This document shows, in pieces, positions 17,551 to 25,869 of a stretch of DNA of 27,284 nucleotides. The stretch's first letter is position 1, and each line of letters starts with the position of its first letter. The DNA comes from Myxococcota bacterium (GTDB lineage: Bacteria; Myxococcota; Polyangia; GCA-2747355; JAKLHH01). The position numbers were made by a program, and so were the translations under genes. Location of the stretch: NCBI GenBank assembly GCA_022710245.1, contig JAKLHH010000005.1:1-27284 (forward strand), written 5' to 3'. The notes under the pieces are model-generated. The model was not told the DNA's origin, ran no database searches, and was given only the letters and a program-made list of their open reading frames with translations.

Positions 17551-19158
17551 GTGCATGCGCTGGGTGCCAGAGCGGGGCTCTTCCTGACGCTCGCGGTCGC
17601 GGGCTGTCACTGGTTCCTCCCCTTCTCTGGTGGCGACGTGAGCCGCGACTCCGGGGGGGCGCTCGAGGCGCCCGTCGTCGGCGATCGGCTGCGGGACACG
17701 CCGGCCGATCAGGCCAGAGACGTGGCTCGCGACAAGGCTCGCGATCTCGCCGATCAGGCTCGCCCCGAGCTGCGCGTCGACGTGGCGGACCGCGGCGTGG
17801 ACAGCAGCGGAGACCTCTGCCCGGCGGGGGCCGTGAGCGGCGGCGCCCATCTCTGGAGCCTGCGTTTCGGCAAGCTGAACACGACGAGCGGCGCGATGAA
17901 CTACTGGGATGAGGGACACGCCGTGGCGGTGTCCGCCAGCGGCGACGTGACCTTCGTCGGCACCTCGGCCTCGAAGAGCCTCTGGCTGGGCGGCCCCAAC
18001 GTCGAGGGCACCGAGGGGATGGGGGACCTGATCATCGCGAGCTACACCTCGGCGGGTGTCCATCGCTGGTCTCACCGCTACACCGGCCAGGCGGCCGGCA
18101 CCGGCGAGGGGGGCGCCGTCGATAGCGCGGGCAATGTCACGGTGGTCGGGACCGTCACCGGGCCGATGGTCATCGGCGGCAGCACCTACTACTCCAAGGG
18201 AGGCCAGGACGTCTTCCTCGCGAGCTTTGACGCGACCGGATCATTGCGCTGGGTCAAGCTGCTCGGCGGGGCGGGCAACGACCTCGGCGGCGCCGTCGCC
18301 GTGGATGCGAACGGCGACCTCTACCTGACCGGATCCTTCGGCGGACCGTCGGCCGACTTCGAGGGCGGCCCCCTCACTTGCGCGGGGTCGAGCGATCTGT
18401 TCGTGGCCAGCTTCACGGCCGCCGGCGTGCACCGCTGGGCGAAGGGGTTCGGCGGCGCGGGCTTCGACGACGGACGTGGCCTCGCCGTGGATGGCCAGGG
18501 GAACCTGTACCTGACGGGCTCGTTCGGCGGCAGCGCGGGCTTTGGCGGCCAGACCTTCCCCGGCGCCGGCAAGCAGGACATCGTGCTGGCGAGCTACCTC
18601 ACCGCGAGCGGAGCCCATTCGTGGTCGCAGGCCTTTGGCGGATCGGAGGACGAGCGGGCGACCGGCGTGGCGGTCGACGGGGGCGGGCGGCTCTATGTGA
18701 CCGGGAGCTTCTCGGGCACCCTGTCGGTCGGCGGTACCCAGCTGACCAGCCAGGGCGACGCCGACCTCTTCGTGGCGAGCTTCTCCTCCGCGGGCGGCAC
18801 CCTGCGCTGGGCGAAGGGGTTCGGCGGCGCCGGCGAGGACGTGGGCGAGGCGATCGCGGTCACCTCGACGGGCACCGTCTACCTGACGGGGGGCGTGACG
18901 GGGGCGGTCAGCCTCGGCGGAGCGACGCTGTCGGCCTCGGGGATGAAGGACCCCTTCGTGGCCAGCTTCGACGTCTGCGGCGCTCACCGCTGGTCGGCGG
19001 CCTACAGCGCGGCCGCGGACCCGAGCACGGGGCGCGGCGTGGCCACCGGCGGAGGCGGCGTGCTGGTGACGGGGCACTACCAGGGCTCGATCAACTTCGG
19101 CGGCGGCGCGGAGGGCAGCGTCGGGCGGGATCTCTTTCTCATCAAGCTCACTCCGTAG
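17551..19158 (+). CDS. SBBP-repeat beta-propeller lipoprotein
   Basis: 535 aa from GTG 17551. A lipoprotein signal (LGARAGLFLTLAVAGC) is followed by an Asp/Arg/Ala linker (RDTPADQARDVARDKARD) and then by at least seven SBBP-type repeats of about 50 residues: AVDSAGNVTVVGTVTG, AVDANGDLYLTGSFGG, AVDGQGNLYLTGSFGG, AVDGGGRLYVTGSFSG, each followed by DxFLASF...GxxRWxKxFGG. This gives a closed beta-propeller at the cell surface. The repeats are very similar to each other at DNA level, a sign of recent internal duplication. A TACCCT box (17538-17543) ends 7 bases before the GTG and no separate ribosome site is seen, so translation may be leaderless. The ligand is unknown. Confidence 0.82.
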   Translation: MHALGARAGLFLTLAVAGCHWFLPFSGGDVSRDSGGALEAPVVGDRLRDTPADQARDVARDKARDLADQARPELRVDVADRGVDSSGDLCPAGAVSGGAHLWSLRFGKLNTTSGAMNYWDEGHAVAVSASGDVTFVGTSASKSLWLGGPNVEGTEGMGDLIIASYTSAGVHRWSHRYTGQAAGTGEGGAVDSAGNVTVVGTVTGPMVIGGSTYYSKGGQDVFLASFDATGSLRWVKLLGGAGNDLGGAVAVDANGDLYLTGSFGGPSADFEGGPLTCAGSSDLFVASFTAAGVHRWAKGFGGAGFDDGRGLAVDGQGNLYLTGSFGGSAGFGGQTFPGAGKQDIVLASYLTASGAHSWSQAFGGSEDERATGVAVDGGGRLYVTGSFSGTLSVGGTQLTSQGDADLFVASFSSAGGTLRWAKGFGGAGEDVGEAIAVTSTGTVYLTGGVTGAVSLGGATLSASGMKDPFVASFDVCGAHRWSAAYSAAADPSTGRGVATGGGGVLVTGHYQGSINFGGGAEGSVGRDLFLIKLTP

Positions 19159-19270
19159 AGACCGGCTGCCGGCGCCACGTGCCCTGCAGGAATCGGTTGC
19201 TGTTCGCTGACATAACCATCTTGAACTGCGGGGCTTCGTGGCAGGCGCACCCCTTGCACCACCAACCCGC

Positions 19271-20089
19271 ATGCCCCCGATCCATCCTGAGGCTCGTCGT
19301 CCTCGTCTGGTCGCCATCCTGCTCGTGCTCTGTGCTCTCGCCGGCGGCAGCCCGGCCCAGGCCCAGCCGCTCGGCCAGCGCCTGCGCGACGCCATCGGCC
19401 GCGCGCTCGGGCGGCCCCCCCGACCGCGCACCCCCGAAGAGCTGGGAGCGGCGCGAGCCGCGGCGCAGCCCCAGGCCTGCCAGGCGCGCCTGCTGCAGAC
19501 GGCGGAGAGCCAGGGCTGGAAGCACGAGATGAAGGGGAACCTCCTCTACGTGGTGGTGCCGCCGAGCGGCGCGAAGCAGTACCTGCAGGCGTGCGGCCCG
19601 AACGTGATCGAGTTCTGGAAGGCGCCGCGTAACGGCCACACGTACCACCACCTCTACACCCGCCTCGACAAGACCAACTGGAGCCGCATCTGGTCGCTGA
19701 GCAGCAGCTCGTGGTACCCCCCCAGCGAGGGGATCGGCGTGCTCAGCGCGCTGGAGCCGAGCGTCGCGCAGCGCACCCAGCAGTTCCTCGAGGACAACCG
19801 GCGCAACCCGACCAGCCCGACCAATCGCTGGGGCACCATCGGCAGCTTCAACGTGGGCGGGGGCGGCGGCGGCCCGAGCGGCACCAGCCACTGCACCAAC
19901 TACTGGGAGTGCGCGAAGGTCGGCGAGGCCGGCGAGACGATGCCGCAGCTCCACGGCCAGAGCTGGACCGGGATCGCGCCAGGCTGGATCAGCGGCCTGA
20001 TGCGCTCGGCGAGCCCGCCGGTCTTCGCCGTGGTCGTCTACGGCGGCACCAGCGACTTCAACACCTCCCTCGGCCGCTTCTTCGAGTAG
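19271..20089 (+). CDS. Secreted protein of unknown function
   Basis: 272 aa from ATG 19271, chosen because a signal peptide (LVAILLVLCALAGGSPAQAQ) follows directly; the alternative GTG at 19238 adds 11 residues without a ribosome site. The mature protein starts with a basic segment (RLRDAIGRALGRPPRPRTPEE), then a conserved-looking region with aromatic residues (GNLLYVVVPPSG, HTYHHLYTRLDKTNWSRIW). A glycine bridge (VGGGGGGPSG) separates a C-terminal part with SHCTNYWECAKVG and PAVVVYGG-like strands. Three Cys may pair. The family is not recognised. It lies between the propeller lipoprotein and a small membrane protein on the same strand. Confidence 0.65.
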   Translation: MPPIHPEARRPRLVAILLVLCALAGGSPAQAQPLGQRLRDAIGRALGRPPRPRTPEELGAARAAAQPQACQARLLQTAESQGWKHEMKGNLLYVVVPPSGAKQYLQACGPNVIEFWKAPRNGHTYHHLYTRLDKTNWSRIWSLSSSSWYPPSEGIGVLSALEPSVAQRTQQFLEDNRRNPTSPTNRWGTIGSFNVGGGGGGPSGTSHCTNYWECAKVGEAGETMPQLHGQSWTGIAPGWISGLMRSASPPVFAVVVYGGTSDFNTSLGRFFE

Positions 20090-20128
20090 ACCCTCGACGG
20101 CGCCGCCTCCGATCGTATCTTTCTCCCG

Positions 20129-20533
20129 GTGACGCTGGGGATCGCGAAGCGCAAGCGGAGCTGGCTCGGCGTGCTGCTCGGGCTGAGCAGCGCGCTCTTC
20201 GGTGGCGCGCTGCTCTTCCTCGGCCTGCGCGGCGGGCTCTCCCTCTGGCACCAGGGGGCGTGGAGCCCGGGCCTCCTGCTCAGTCCGCTCCTCGGCGGCG
20301 CCATCGTCATCGCGGCGGTGCAGCTGCTCCGGCGCCGGCGCGCGGCCTCGACGGCGCTGATCATCATCTCCCTGCTCGTCGGCGCGATGCTGACCACGGT
20401 CAGCGTGCTCGCCTGGCGCGGCGGCGGCGCGGGCGGTCCGCGCGCGCTGGCCTGGCTCGTCGCGCTGGCGGCCTACAACCTGGTCATGCTGCTGCTCCTG
20501 CTCGTCGACCGCTGGAGCAGCCCGCTCCGCTGA
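20129..20533 (+). CDS. Small four-TM membrane protein
   Basis: 134 aa from GTG 20129. Four hydrophobic segments (WLGVLLGLSSALFGGALLFL, GLLLSPLLGGAIVIAAVQLL, STALIIISLLVGAMLTTVSVL and LAWLVALAAYNLVMLLLLLV) with a basic N-terminus (IAKRKR), so the N-terminus is likely inside. TATCTT (20116-20121) ends 7 bases before the GTG, suggesting a leaderless message. The stop is one base from the stop of the convergent gene at 20535. No family recognised. Confidence 0.62.
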   Translation: MTLGIAKRKRSWLGVLLGLSSALFGGALLFLGLRGGLSLWHQGAWSPGLLLSPLLGGAIVIAAVQLLRRRRAASTALIIISLLVGAMLTTVSVLAWRGGGAGGPRALAWLVALAAYNLVMLLLLLVDRWSSPLR

Positions 20534-20534
20534 G

Positions 20535-21149
20535 TCACACCGTGGCGGGCGCGTGCAGCGCGTGGACCAGGGCCGCGGCCTGCGCCAGCGCGTCGAGGAG
20601 CGCCTCGGGGCGGGACTCCGTCGCGACCTCGCGAGGCAGGTGCCAGCTCCGCGGGGGCGGGCGCAGCACGAAGATCGCGCGGGCCGGGTCGAGGGTGAGC
20701 CGCTCGAAGCGTCCGGCCAGCCGCTCGAGGTCGATCGCGCGCCCCTCGCCGAGCACGCCGGCGAGCGCCGCGCGGGCGCGGCTGGAGCCGAGCCTGAGGC
20801 GGCGGCCCTGCTCGGGCGCGCGCAGCTGACCCGCCGGCGGGCGCACCGTGAGCCAGGTCGTCATGCGATCCTCGTCGGAGGGCGCGCTGAGCTCGACGAG
20901 CAGCCCCTCGAGGACGCCCTCCAGGCGCGCCCACCCCTCCTGCCGTCCCAGCATCGGGTGCTCGTAGGGCGCGGCCGGGAGCAAGCGGAGACCGCTCCGC
21001 GCGGAGACCTCCTGCAGCGCCGCGTTGTGAGCGACCGCCCCCTGGTTGTAGGCCCGACGCGTCCGCCCTCCGAGCCAGAGGCCGAGCGCCACGCAGCCGC
21101 CGACGACGGCCAGGCCGAGGAGCAGGAGGAAGATCTCGGGGAGGCTCAC
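20535..21149 (-). CDS. Membrane-anchored protein of unknown function
   Basis: 204 aa from GTG 21149. One N-terminal TM segment (IFLLLLGLAVVGGCVALGLWLG) is followed by a basic stretch and a soluble domain with alternating strand-like and Arg-rich segments (GWARLEGVLEGLLVELSAP, MTTWLTVRPP, LDPARAIFVLRPPP). No motif known to me. The start is favoured because TTGACC-N18-TATCGA on the minus strand (21185-21156) would start transcription at the GTG itself. It follows the sigma-54 activator gene on the same strand after 62 bases but has its own promoter. Confidence 0.62.
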   Translation of the reverse strand: MSLPEIFLLLLGLAVVGGCVALGLWLGGRTRRAYNQGAVAHNAALQEVSARSGLRLLPAAPYEHPMLGRQEGWARLEGVLEGLLVELSAPSDEDRMTTWLTVRPPAGQLRAPEQGRRLRLGSSRARAALAGVLGEGRAIDLERLAGRFERLTLDPARAIFVLRPPPRSWHLPREVATESRPEALLDALAQAAALVHALHAPATV

Positions 21150-21155
21150 CGCTGC

Positions 21156-21185
21156 TCGATAGCGCGTCCCGCGGCCTGGGGTCAA
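21156..21185 (-). promoter_or_regulatory. Leaderless-type promoter of 21149 gene
   Basis: Minus strand TTGACC (21185-21180), exactly 18 bases, TATCGA (21161-21156), then 6 bases to the GTG. It is the clearest housekeeping promoter in the window that points directly at a start codon. Confidence 0.55.
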
Positions 21186-21211
21186 ATCCTTCCTCGCCGC
21201 CAGCGGCTCGG

Positions 21212-22480
21212 TCAGCCGCGCAGGCCGTACTTCTTGATCAGCCGGAAGAGGTGGACGCGGTCGATCCCGCTCTCCCGGGCGGCCTCGGCGACGTTGCCCC
21301 GATTCCGCGCCAGGACGTGCTGCACGTAGGCGGTGTCGAAGGCCGCGGTCCAGCGCAGCTTGGCCTCGCGGAAGGGGAGCGCCGCGAGGTCCGCGAGCTC
21401 GACGGCGGGAGGCGGCGTCAGGCCCGGCCGCGCCTCGGGCAGCGCGCTCGCCGGATCGAGGGAGAGCGCGACCAGCCGCTCGAGGTAGTTCCGCAGCTCG
21501 CGCGCGTTGCCGGGCCAGGCGTGCGCGCAGAGCAGACGCAGGCTCTCCTCGTCCAGCGCCGGCGGCGCGACGCCGTGCCGCGCCGCGATGGCCGGGAGCA
21601 GCTCCTCGACGAGGAGGCGCACGTCCGCCGGCCGCTGGCGGAGCGGCGGCACCCGCAGGTGGACGACGGCCAGGCGATAGAAGAGGTCGGCGCGGAAGCC
21701 GCCGCCCTGCACCAGCAGCTCGAGCTCCCGGTTGGTCGCCGCCACCACCCGGACATCGACGGTGCGGTAGCGCTCCTCGCCGACCCGCTTGACCTGCCGG
21801 CGCTCGAGCGCCCGCAGGAGCCGGAGCTGCACCGGCAGCTCCAGCTCGGCGACCTCGTCGAGAAAGAGCGTGCCGCCGTCGGCCTCCTCGAAGGCGCCGC
21901 GGCGGTCGGCCACCGCGCCGGTGAAGGCACCGCGCAGGTGTCCGAAGAGCTCGCTCTCGGAGAGCCCCGCCGGGATGGCGCCGCAGTCGACGACGACGAA
22001 GGGGCCCGGTGCGCGCGGGCCGTGCTGGTGGAGCGCCTCGGCGAGGAGCTCCTTGCCGGTGCCGGTCTCGCCCTCGAGGAGCACGGTCGCGTCCGAGCCG
22101 GCGACCTGCGAGAGCTGCGCGAAGAGGTGGCGCATCGCCGCGCTGCGCCCGAGCGCCCGGCCGAAGCGCACCACGTCCGGGGCGGCGGCCGCGTCGCCGA
22201 GCGGGGTCAGCCGCAGCGTCGAGTCGCCCAGCCGGAGATCGGTGCGCGCGTGCACGAGCGCCTGACGGAGCTCGAGGCCCCGGTGCCAGGTGCCGTTCGT
22301 GCTGCCGAGGTCGGTGACGAGCAGTCCGCGCCCCGTCTGTTCGAGGCGGAGGTGCTCGCGCGAGACGGTGGGGTCCTGCAGCACCAGGTCGTTCGTCTCC
22401 GCGCTCCCGATCGAGAGCGCCTCCAGCGTGGAGCGCAGCGAGGCGCCGCGCGAGGGGCCGCGCACCACGGCGAGCGCCAC
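21212..22480 (-). CDS. FHA-domain sigma-54-dependent activator (enhancer-binding protein)
   Basis: 422 aa from GTG 22480, the only start in frame. FHA domain at about 1-95 (IGSAETNDLVL, SREHL at 40-44, LGSTNGT at 58-64), which reads phosphothreonine on a partner. AAA+ domain at about 105-335: Walker A GETGTGKE (137-144), GAFTGA loop (184-189) that contacts sigma-54, Walker B GTLFLDE (203-209), then WPGNARELRNYLERL. A Fis-type helix-turn-helix closes the protein (GNVAEAARESGIDRVHLFRLIKKYG). All residues for sigma-54 remodelling are intact. It has no receiver domain, so input probably comes through a Ser/Thr kinase, as in myxobacterial FHA activators. Its targets plausibly include the -24/-12 promoters in this window. 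Confidence 0.92.
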   Translation of the reverse strand: MALAVVRGPSRGASLRSTLEALSIGSAETNDLVLQDPTVSREHLRLEQTGRGLLVTDLGSTNGTWHRGLELRQALVHARTDLRLGDSTLRLTPLGDAAAAPDVVRFGRALGRSAAMRHLFAQLSQVAGSDATVLLEGETGTGKELLAEALHQHGPRAPGPFVVVDCGAIPAGLSESELFGHLRGAFTGAVADRRGAFEEADGGTLFLDEVAELELPVQLRLLRALERRQVKRVGEERYRTVDVRVVAATNRELELLVQGGGFRADLFYRLAVVHLRVPPLRQRPADVRLLVEELLPAIAARHGVAPPALDEESLRLLCAHAWPGNARELRNYLERLVALSLDPASALPEARPGLTPPPAVELADLAALPFREAKLRWTAAFDTAYVQHVLARNRGNVAEAARESGIDRVHLFRLIKKYGLRG

Positions 22481-22641
22481 CGCGCGGCGAGCCGCGCCCG
22501 CGAGCGGCGAGGGTGACGCGGGCGGCGAGGCAGGCCGGTCCTGGCGGCTGGCGATGGGCGGACCTCCGGAGCGAGAGCTGACGCTCGCGGCGACGATCCT
22601 AGACGACGGGGAGTCGGGGTAGAAGAGCGCGCGAGCGCGCG

Positions 22642-22666
22642 CTGCCGGGCGGCGGCAGCCCGGCAG
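22642..22666 (-). terminator. Terminator of beta-helix lipoprotein gene
   Basis: CTGCCGGGC (22642-22650) and GCCCGGCAG (22658-22666), perfect 9-bp arms with a 7-base loop, begin 8 bases past the stop at 22675. No T-tract follows. The region from 22481 to 22641 holds only a TAGGAT box (22601-22596, minus) that may drive the activator gene. Confidence 0.5.
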
Positions 22667-22674
22667 GAGCGAGC

Positions 22675-24981
22675 TTACCGCGGCCCGTAGACGGGGAGCG
22701 GCGCGCCGAGCTCGTAGGCGCCGAGGTCGGGGGCCGCGCCGGCGTAGCCGTCATTGACGTTCGGGATCACCAGCCCCACGTCGACCGCCGCCGAGCCCGC
22801 CTTCAGCCGCAGGTCGGCCACTGGCAGCGCCGGGAACGGGCTCGCCGGGTAGGTGACCGCGCTCGCGAAGACGTTGAGCGCGAGCTGCACCGCGTGCTGC
22901 TCGGTGGTCTTCGACCGCAGCTCGGCGAGGCTGGCGAAGGAGGCGCTGCCCAGCTTGCCGGAGAAGGCGCCGGTGGTGGAGCCGAAGCCGTCGTAGTCGA
23001 AGCTCGCGTCGGTCGCTGCGTAGGGCAGGTTCACCACCTTGCCGCTGCCGCTCGACCAGCTGTTGTAGGTGCCGCCCGGGCCGCCGAGGAAGAGGTTGTT
23101 GCGGAAGTACTGCCGGTGGTGGGCGTCGCCGCTCTCGATGGCGAGGGCGTCGCCGTTCTTGACGATCGTGTTGTGGAGCGCCACGTCGCCGACGCTGCCG
23201 CGATGCAGCTTGAAGGCCGCCACGTAGACCCCGCTGTAGACCACGTTGCGGATGAAGTAGGTGGGCCCGCCGAGGCCGGGCTGCGAGCTCATGGCGACGA
23301 AGACGTTGGTGAAGCGGTTGCGCAGGACGCGGCAGTTGTGGAAGCAGAAGTCGGCCTCGATCCCGTCGTCGGCGGCGGCCTGCACGTCGTTGCCGATGAC
23401 GTCGATCGAGTACTGCTCGACCGCCTCGCCGTCCTCGAAGAAGGAGAGGTTGTCGCGGAAGCCCGTCACGCGGTTGTAGGCGATCACGTGGCCGGGGCCG
23501 GTGACGCGGATGCCCTCGCCGAGGTTGTTGCCGTCGACGCCGAGCGAGGAGGCGGCCCAGGCGGTGGCGCCGGTCACCACGTTGTCAGCGAGGTAGGAGT
23601 CCTCCGCGCGCTTGTAGGCGTTGATGCCGTCGCTGGAGGTCTTCACCGTGCAGCGCATCACCGCCACCAGCTGGGTGCCGTCGATCCGCACGAGGCCGTT
23701 GATGGTGAGCCCGGTGAGGTGCACGTGCTTGCGCCCGGTGAGGATCACGCTGCCGTTCACCACCGCGCCGGCGGTGCCACGGATCACGATCGGCTTGCCC
23801 GCCTGCCCGTCGCGGCCGAAGGTGAAGCCGCTGTAGCTGCCGGCGGCGAGCTCGAGGATGTCGCCGGGCGCCGCCGCGGCGGCGAGCGAGGCGAAGCTCG
23901 ACGGGGTCGCCGGCTTGACGGGCGCCCCCGGCATGGGCACGGGCAGCGGCCGGGTCTGGGCGGTGACGGTCTTCACCTGGCAGCCGCCGTCGGGGTCGTG
24001 GAGGTAGAGCTCGACCTCGTAGCTGGTCCCCGGCTCCAGGTCGAAGAGGCTCCCGGAGTGGCGGTTGCCCCAGGAGAAGCCCTCGGCGGAGCCGGCCGGC
24101 ACGCGGCGCAGCGGCATCCCCTTCCGCCAGAGCGGATCGCCGGCCTTGCGATAGCGGACCTCGACGACGCCATTGGTGTTCGCGTCCCCGCTCACCGCCC
24201 ACTCGACGGAGAGGTTGGCCAGGGTCGGGTGCGGCACCGTGATCGCGCCCGCCGTGGTGCCGTTCGGGGCCGCCCCGCTCGAGCCGCCACCCGGGCAGGA
24301 CGGCGCGGGCGTGACCGGCGGAGGTGGCGCGGGCGGGGTCGTGCCGCTGTCGGGGGCGGGCGCCGGAGCGGGCTTCGCGTCGACGCGGCTCGCGTCGGCG
24401 CGGCTCGCGTCGGTGGCCGGAGGCGGCGCGGCTCCGTCGAGCGGCGCCAGCGGGAGCAGGTCGAGGTAGTCGAGGCGCCCCCACTCACCGCTCGCGCTCC
24501 GCGCGGTCAGCCTGAGCAGCGCGCCGGTCTGCAGCGCGCGGGTGCCGAGGGCCTTGCGCACCAGCGTCTTCGCCGAGGGCCGCGTGTCGCCGAGCGCGCC
24601 GTCCGCCTTCCAGGCCGCGATCTGGGCGCCGTCCACGCTGAGGCTGAAGCTGGAGACGCCGTCGGTCTCGTCATAGTAGCCGACGAATAGCGCGTAGCTG
24701 CCGCTCGGGCCGTCGAAGACCGCGGCCGCGTTGCCGCTGCTCCCGAGGCTGGCGGTGCGCACGAACGCGCCGCCCGAGGCAAAGCCGCCGCTGAAGGCCG
24801 CGTCGGTCTCCTTCACCAGGCCGGTGAGCGTCATCGCCTCCGCCTCGAGGCGCCCGCCGGCGGTCAGCGTCGCGCGGGCGACCGCCTCGCTGGCGCCTGG
24901 CGTCGGGGTGGAGGGCGTGGGGTCGTGGCAGGCCGCCGCGAGACAGCAGGCCAGCGGCAGCAGGGTGCTCCTCTGCATCAT
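22675..24981 (-). CDS. Lipoprotein with CBM-like, FnIII-like and parallel beta-helix domains
   Basis: 768 aa from the first of two ATGs (24981, 24978); AAAGGAG is 3 or 6 bases upstream. Signal with lipobox LAAAC at 14-18. Then a CBM6/35-like module (GRLEAEAMTLTG, FDGPSGSYALFVGYYDE, WGRLDYLDLLPL), an Ala/Pro/Asp linker (DASRADASRVDAKPAPAPAP), an FnIII-like segment (ANLSVEWAVSGD, VEVRYRKAG, LEPGTSYEVELYLHDPDGG) and a long right-handed beta-helix (ILELAAGSYSGFTF, PIVIRGTAGAVVNGSVIL, VRIDGTQLVAVMRCTV, DDGIEADFCFHNCRVLRNRF). The helix is of the pectate-lyase/DUF1565 type and suggests polysaccharide binding or cleavage at the cell surface. It is preceded by a near-perfect sigma-54 promoter, so it is probably induced with development or stress. 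The enzymatic residues are not identifiable by eye. Confidence 0.82.
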   Translation of the reverse strand: MMQRSTLLPLACCLAAACHDPTPSTPTPGASEAVARATLTAGGRLEAEAMTLTGLVKETDAAFSGGFASGGAFVRTASLGSSGNAAAVFDGPSGSYALFVGYYDETDGVSSFSLSVDGAQIAAWKADGALGDTRPSAKTLVRKALGTRALQTGALLRLTARSASGEWGRLDYLDLLPLAPLDGAAPPPATDASRADASRVDAKPAPAPAPDSGTTPPAPPPPVTPAPSCPGGGSSGAAPNGTTAGAITVPHPTLANLSVEWAVSGDANTNGVVEVRYRKAGDPLWRKGMPLRRVPAGSAEGFSWGNRHSGSLFDLEPGTSYEVELYLHDPDGGCQVKTVTAQTRPLPVPMPGAPVKPATPSSFASLAAAAAPGDILELAAGSYSGFTFGRDGQAGKPIVIRGTAGAVVNGSVILTGRKHVHLTGLTINGLVRIDGTQLVAVMRCTVKTSSDGINAYKRAEDSYLADNVVTGATAWAASSLGVDGNNLGEGIRVTGPGHVIAYNRVTGFRDNLSFFEDGEAVEQYSIDVIGNDVQAAADDGIEADFCFHNCRVLRNRFTNVFVAMSSQPGLGGPTYFIRNVVYSGVYVAAFKLHRGSVGDVALHNTIVKNGDALAIESGDAHHRQYFRNNLFLGGPGGTYNSWSSGSGKVVNLPYAATDASFDYDGFGSTTGAFSGKLGSASFASLAELRSKTTEQHAVQLALNVFASAVTYPASPFPALPVADLRLKAGSAAVDVGLVIPNVNDGYAGAAPDLGAYELGAPLPVYGPR

Positions 24982-25013
24982 GGGCTCCTTTGGGTGGGTC
25001 GGGTCCCCGAGAG

Positions 25014-25029
25014 AGCAACCGAGGTGCCA
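25014..25029 (-). promoter_or_regulatory. Strong sigma-54 promoter of beta-helix lipoprotein
   Basis: Minus strand TGGCAC-CTCGG-TTGCT, both halves perfect and GG-GC spacing 12. The predicted start near 25003 leaves a leader of 21-22 bases holding AGGAG before ATG 24981. A CCGGCAGG half-site (25131-25138) lies about 130 bases upstream of the start, as also found in the dyad upstream of precursor 2. Confidence 0.73.
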
Positions 25030-25179
25030 CCGCCGAGCGCGTGGCGAGGGCGCGAGAACACAGGCATCGCGGGAGGCGAGCGCGGGGACCGCGCGTGGCG
25101 GCGGCGCTACGCTGGGGGCGAGCGTCCTTCCCGGCAGGTGGCTCTTGCCTCCGGCCGCGAGAGGGGCGATCGTCTGGGG

Positions 25180-25719
25180 GTGCGAGTACAGCTGCTCACC
25201 GTGGATCGCCTGCTGGAGATGGTCGCCGGGCTGGATCGGAACGGCTTCCTCGAGGAGTACCCCGGCACCTTCCTGATGGCGATGGGGATCCTCTCCGCCG
25301 AGGTCCTGCGCGCGAGGACGCAGGGCCAGACGATGGCTATCAGCTTCGGCGCGGAGCTGAAGCATGACGTGACGCAGGACCACCCCCTGGCGGGGTGCGT
25401 CTTCTTCCTGCCGCGGGGTGAGGCAGAGGGCGCCCCGACCGACCTCACCGTCGGCAGGAGCGCCCAGTGCGCGCTCACCGTGCCGGAGGCGTCGATCTCG
25501 GAGCTGCACTGCTCGCTGCAGGCTGGCGACGAGGGCGTGACCGTCATCGACCTCAACTCGAAGAACGGCACCAGCGTCAACATGCAGCGGCTCTCACCCG
25601 GCGAGTCGACGCTCCTCGCCGACGAGGACATCCTCTCGCTCGGACGCTACAGCTTCCAGGTGATGAGCCCGGCGACGCTCTACTCGGCGCTGAAGTTCCT
25701 GCAGACGCTGAACGAGTAG
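25180..25719 (+). CDS. Stand-alone FHA-domain protein
   Basis: 179 aa from GTG 25180; longer readings extend through the divergent promoter and have no support. The N-terminal half is helical (TVDRLLEMVAGLDRNGFLEEYPGTFLMAMGILSAEVLRA) with no known motif. The C-terminal half is an FHA domain: LTVGRSAQCALTVPEASISELHCSL, then VIDLNSKNGTSVN. Key Arg, Ser/His and Asn positions of a phosphothreonine pocket are present. A weak TTGCCT-N17-GATCGT promoter would start at the GTG. It lies divergent from the beta-helix gene. It may relay Ser/Thr kinase signals, possibly alongside the FHA activator at 21212, but that is inference. Confidence 0.78.
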   Translation: MRVQLLTVDRLLEMVAGLDRNGFLEEYPGTFLMAMGILSAEVLRARTQGQTMAISFGAELKHDVTQDHPLAGCVFFLPRGEAEGAPTDLTVGRSAQCALTVPEASISELHCSLQAGDEGVTVIDLNSKNGTSVNMQRLSPGESTLLADEDILSLGRYSFQVMSPATLYSALKFLQTLNE

Positions 25720-25740
25720 CGCCGCGCCCGCCCCCGCGGC

Positions 25741-25824
25741 TCAGCGGTACGGAGAGCCCTGCTCCGGGGCGGGCCAGCGCCACGTCTCGGGGCTCTCGCC
25801 GCTCTCGTCGTGCTCCACCTTCAA
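25741..25824 (-). CDS. Possible 27-residue peptide downstream of oxidoreductase
   Basis: Minus strand TTG 25824 has GGAGG 5 bases upstream and reads MKVEHDESGESPETWRWPAP then EQGSPYR, an acidic, Trp-containing peptide. It follows the oxidoreductase stop (25870) by about 45 bases, so could share its transcript. The compact ribosome site and sensible composition argue for coding, but the length and lack of a homologue keep it doubtful. Confidence 0.3.
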   Translation of the reverse strand: MKVEHDESGESPETWRWPAPEQGSPYR

Positions 25825-25869
25825 CGGGACCTCCTCGGAGCAGGGGGCCAGCGGAGTATCGCGGCGGCC

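Noticed and set aside
19243..19258. AGGCGC-ACCCC-TTGCA as a sixth plus-strand sigma-54 promoter for the gene at 19271
   Set aside because: The -12 half is perfect and spacing correct, but the -24 half has two changes and the start would be 2 bases before the ATG; sigma-54 genes normally keep a leader.
24925..25179. N-terminal extension of the FHA protein to 24925
   Set aside because: It would run through the divergent sigma-54 promoter and the start of the beta-helix gene, with Arg-rich, noncoding-like composition.
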